Assembly (NCBI GenBank): GCA_017547065.1
Contig: JAFYRC010000296.1
Location: forward strand, 1 to 7,661
Direction of reading: 5' to 3'
Length of the DNA: 7,661 nucleotides
From: Tidjanibacter sp.
GTDB lineage: Bacteria; Bacteroidota; Bacteroidia; Bacteroidales; Rikenellaceae
Position numbers and translations under genes: made by a program
Part shown: one piece after another, positions 6,111 to 7,661 of the stretch
Position numbering within the stretch: position 1 is the first letter of the stretch
Layout: each line of letters starts with the position of its first letter
Notes under the pieces: generated by a model
Database searches by the model: none
Told to the model about the DNA's origin: nothing
The model's input: only the letters and a program-made list of their open reading frames with translations

Positions 6111-7343
6111 ATGAAATCGACAACCAACAGGAAAGCCTTTGCGCTCAATCTGCTTATCGCCATAGTTATCTCTGTGGTGGTCAACTTCTCCTATCTCGTT
6201 TTCATCATGGTCGAGAACTCCAACAACAACCGCCAGGCAAGCGAGCCCCATCGCACCACCACGGAGGTTGTTGCCCCCACCTCCGACAAGCAACCACTCA
6301 TCGTGGAGGATGTTATTAAAGCCAACGAGCAAGAGCCCCAAAATGGCAAAGAGGAGATCATCATCCGCGAGGAGAGCATTTCCAACCTTTCCAAGCAAAG
6401 GCAGACAAACAACCCCTGGGCAACCGAAAAGGGGCACCTGTTCATGATGATGGATATGCTCTACTATGCCGGTGTGGCCATGCTGTTGCTGTGGATTATG
6501 ACATTCCCCACCCGCAGGCAACATTGGGGGTACGTATGGAGGATGTTGGTGTGCATTGCCCTGCTCACGTTATTCTACTTCATTGCCCCGCAGATAACCT
6601 GGCGTGGCGACATCATCATCACCGCCAGTGCCCGCAGGCTCTTCAACCCCATGCTCTTGTTGAAACTCTCCACCACGGGACTAATTGTGGTGCTCTATGG
6701 TAAAATCTACCAGATGCACTACAAGCAACAGGAGATTGAGGTGGAGAACGAAAGGCTCAAAAACGAAAACCTCACCTGGCAGTACAACACCCTTGTAAAT
6801 CAGGTAAATCCCCACTTCCTTTTCAACTCGCTCAACTCGCTCTCGATGCTCGTTAGGGAGGAGAAAAAGGATGATGCGCTGGTCTACATCGACCAGATGT
6901 CGGACACCTACCGCTACATCATTCAGGACGGCACGACCGAAATGACCACCGTAGAGAACGAGTTACGTTTCTTGGAGGCATACAAATACCTCTTGGAGAT
7001 TCGCTATGCGGGTAAGTTGCACATCAATGTGGAGGTAGACAATATGTTCTATACCTGCGAGTTACCGCCTCTTTCAATTCAGCCCCTCATCGAGAATGTC
7101 GTGAAGCACAACACCATAACTTCGGCCCACCCGATGACCATCGACATCACCTCCGAGGAGGGCTACGTCGTTGTGGCCAACACCCTCACTCCCAAGCTTG
7201 AGCCCGAGAGCAGCACCGGCATTGGCCTGAGCAACCTCTCGCACCGTTATGAACTACTCACCGGACGCAACATTGTTGTAGAGAACAACGGTGCAACATT
7301 CACCGTAAAACTCCCCATCACCAACCCCAACAACGCACGATGA
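6111..7343 (+). CDS. LytS-type membrane sensor histidine kinase (His_kinase/HATPase_c)
   Basis: A 410-residue inner-membrane sensor that should autophosphorylate and pass phosphate to the overlapping response regulator. Four membrane segments are predicted by eye at about 12-33, 115-131, 143-161 and 181-199, consistent with both ends inside and Arg-rich 135-144 in the cytoplasm. A hydrophilic loop of about 80 residues (34-114), rich in Asn, Gln, Glu and Thr, lies outside between segments 1 and 2. A short coiled coil (about 200-226) leads to the LytS-family H box, NQVNPHFLFNSLNSL (230-244), with His235 as the phosphoacceptor. The ATP-binding part has an N box at PLIENVVKHN (325-334) and a G box at GIGLSNLSHRYELL (370-383). 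The gene starts 25 bases after the gamma-CA stop and its TGA overlaps the next ATG as ATGA, so kinase and regulator are translationally coupled. The signal sensed cannot be deduced. Confidence 0.93.
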   Translation: MKSTTNRKAFALNLLIAIVISVVVNFSYLVFIMVENSNNNRQASEPHRTTTEVVAPTSDKQPLIVEDVIKANEQEPQNGKEEIIIREESISNLSKQRQTNNPWATEKGHLFMMMDMLYYAGVAMLLLWIMTFPTRRQHWGYVWRMLVCIALLTLFYFIAPQITWRGDIIITASARRLFNPMLLLKLSTTGLIVVLYGKIYQMHYKQQEIEVENERLKNENLTWQYNTLVNQVNPHFLFNSLNSLSMLVREEKKDDALVYIDQMSDTYRYIIQDGTTEMTTVENELRFLEAYKYLLEIRYAGKLHINVEVDNMFYTCELPPLSIQPLIENVVKHNTITSAHPMTIDITSEEGYVVVANTLTPKLEPESSTGIGLSNLSHRYELLTGRNIVVENNGATFTVKLPITNPNNAR

Positions 7344-7661
7344 AAGCCATTATCATAGAGGACGAAACGGCTGCCGCAAGCAACCTGCAAGTTGTGTTGG
7401 GCGAGCTGTATCCACAGTTGGAGATTGTGGCCACGGTGGAGAGTGTGGCGGAGAGTTGCGAGTGGTTTGCCGGCAACCCTATGCCCGACCTCGTGTTTAT
7501 GGACATACACCTGGCCGACGGCAACGCCTTCCGTATTTTCGACACCACGACCATTTCGTGCCCCATAATTTTCACCACCGCCTATGACCAATATGCCCTC
7601 GAAGCATTCAGAGTCAACAGCATTGACTACATCCTCAAACCGCTGAAAAAGAGCGATGTAG
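7340..7661 (+). CDS. LytTR-family response regulator, receiver domain (partial, runs off right edge)
   Basis: 107 codons are present, starting MKAIIIEDETAA at an ATG overlapping the kinase stop by four bases. This is a CheY-like receiver: acidic pocket Glu7-Asp8, phosphoacceptor Asp55 in LVFMDIHLADG (51-61), Thr80 in FTTAYDQYAL (78-87), and Lys100-Pro101 in YILKPL (97-102). The pattern of TTAYDQYALEAF followed by YILKPL is typical of regulators paired with LytS-type kinases, which carry a C-terminal LytTR DNA-binding domain. That domain would lie beyond the window, so the output type is inferred from family and neighbour rather than seen. Confidence 0.93.
   Translation, partial: MKAIIIEDETAAASNLQVVLGELYPQLEIVATVESVAESCEWFAGNPMPDLVFMDIHLADGNAFRIFDTTTISCPIIFTTAYDQYALEAFRVNSIDYILKPLKKSDV

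Overview
The window looks like chromosome from a member of the Bacteroidales (phylum Bacteroidota). The reasons are promoter boxes matching the phylum's TAnnTTTG -7 consensus, almost no Shine-Dalgarno sequences before the genes, A/T-rich leaders, and the gene content: a secreted DUF1343/NamZ protein, a secreted GH20 hexosaminidase and a LytS/LytTR-type two-component pair. Genus cannot be fixed from the sequence alone; a Rikenellaceae-like gut species would be one guess. I see no insertion sequence, CRISPR array, tRNA, rRNA or phage gene, and no gene-free stretch longer than about 120 bases.

Layout. The left 4.6 kb is all on the minus strand. Reading in the direction of transcription, it holds namZ (4589 to 3417), a GH20 beta-N-acetylhexosaminidase (3427 to 1412, overlapping namZ by 11 bases) and then, after a 119-base gap with its own promoter, the first 430 codons of pheT (1292 leftwards, running off the window). 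The right 3 kb is all on the plus strand: mazG (4695-5480), a gamma-carbonic-anhydrase-like hexapeptide protein (5540-6085), a LytS-type membrane histidine kinase (6111-7343) and the start of its LytTR-type response regulator (7340, running off the right end). The two arms diverge from a compact promoter region at about 4613-4665, where two -7 boxes lie back to back only 20 bases apart.

How the genes fit together. NamZ and the GH20 enzyme both carry signal peptides and are translationally coupled. The likely joint job is stepwise exo-degradation of peptidoglycan or amino-sugar chains from the non-reducing end, NamZ removing MurNAc and the GH20 enzyme removing GlcNAc. PheT is the beta subunit of phenylalanyl-tRNA synthetase, a housekeeping gene that appears independently expressed. 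The plus-strand set combines nucleotide-pool cleaning (MazG), a metal-binding left-handed beta-helix protein and a sensor/regulator pair. It looks like a loose operon rather than a single pathway.

No wholly new system is evident. The items most worth a second look are the NamZ-GH20 pairing, the overlapping divergent promoters (which also decide the mazG start), the pheT leader with a 5'-end hairpin and an AUG-stop preceded by a strong Shine-Dalgarno-like tract, a minus-facing terminator-like hairpin between mazG and the next gene, and the long hydrophilic loop in the LytS kinase.
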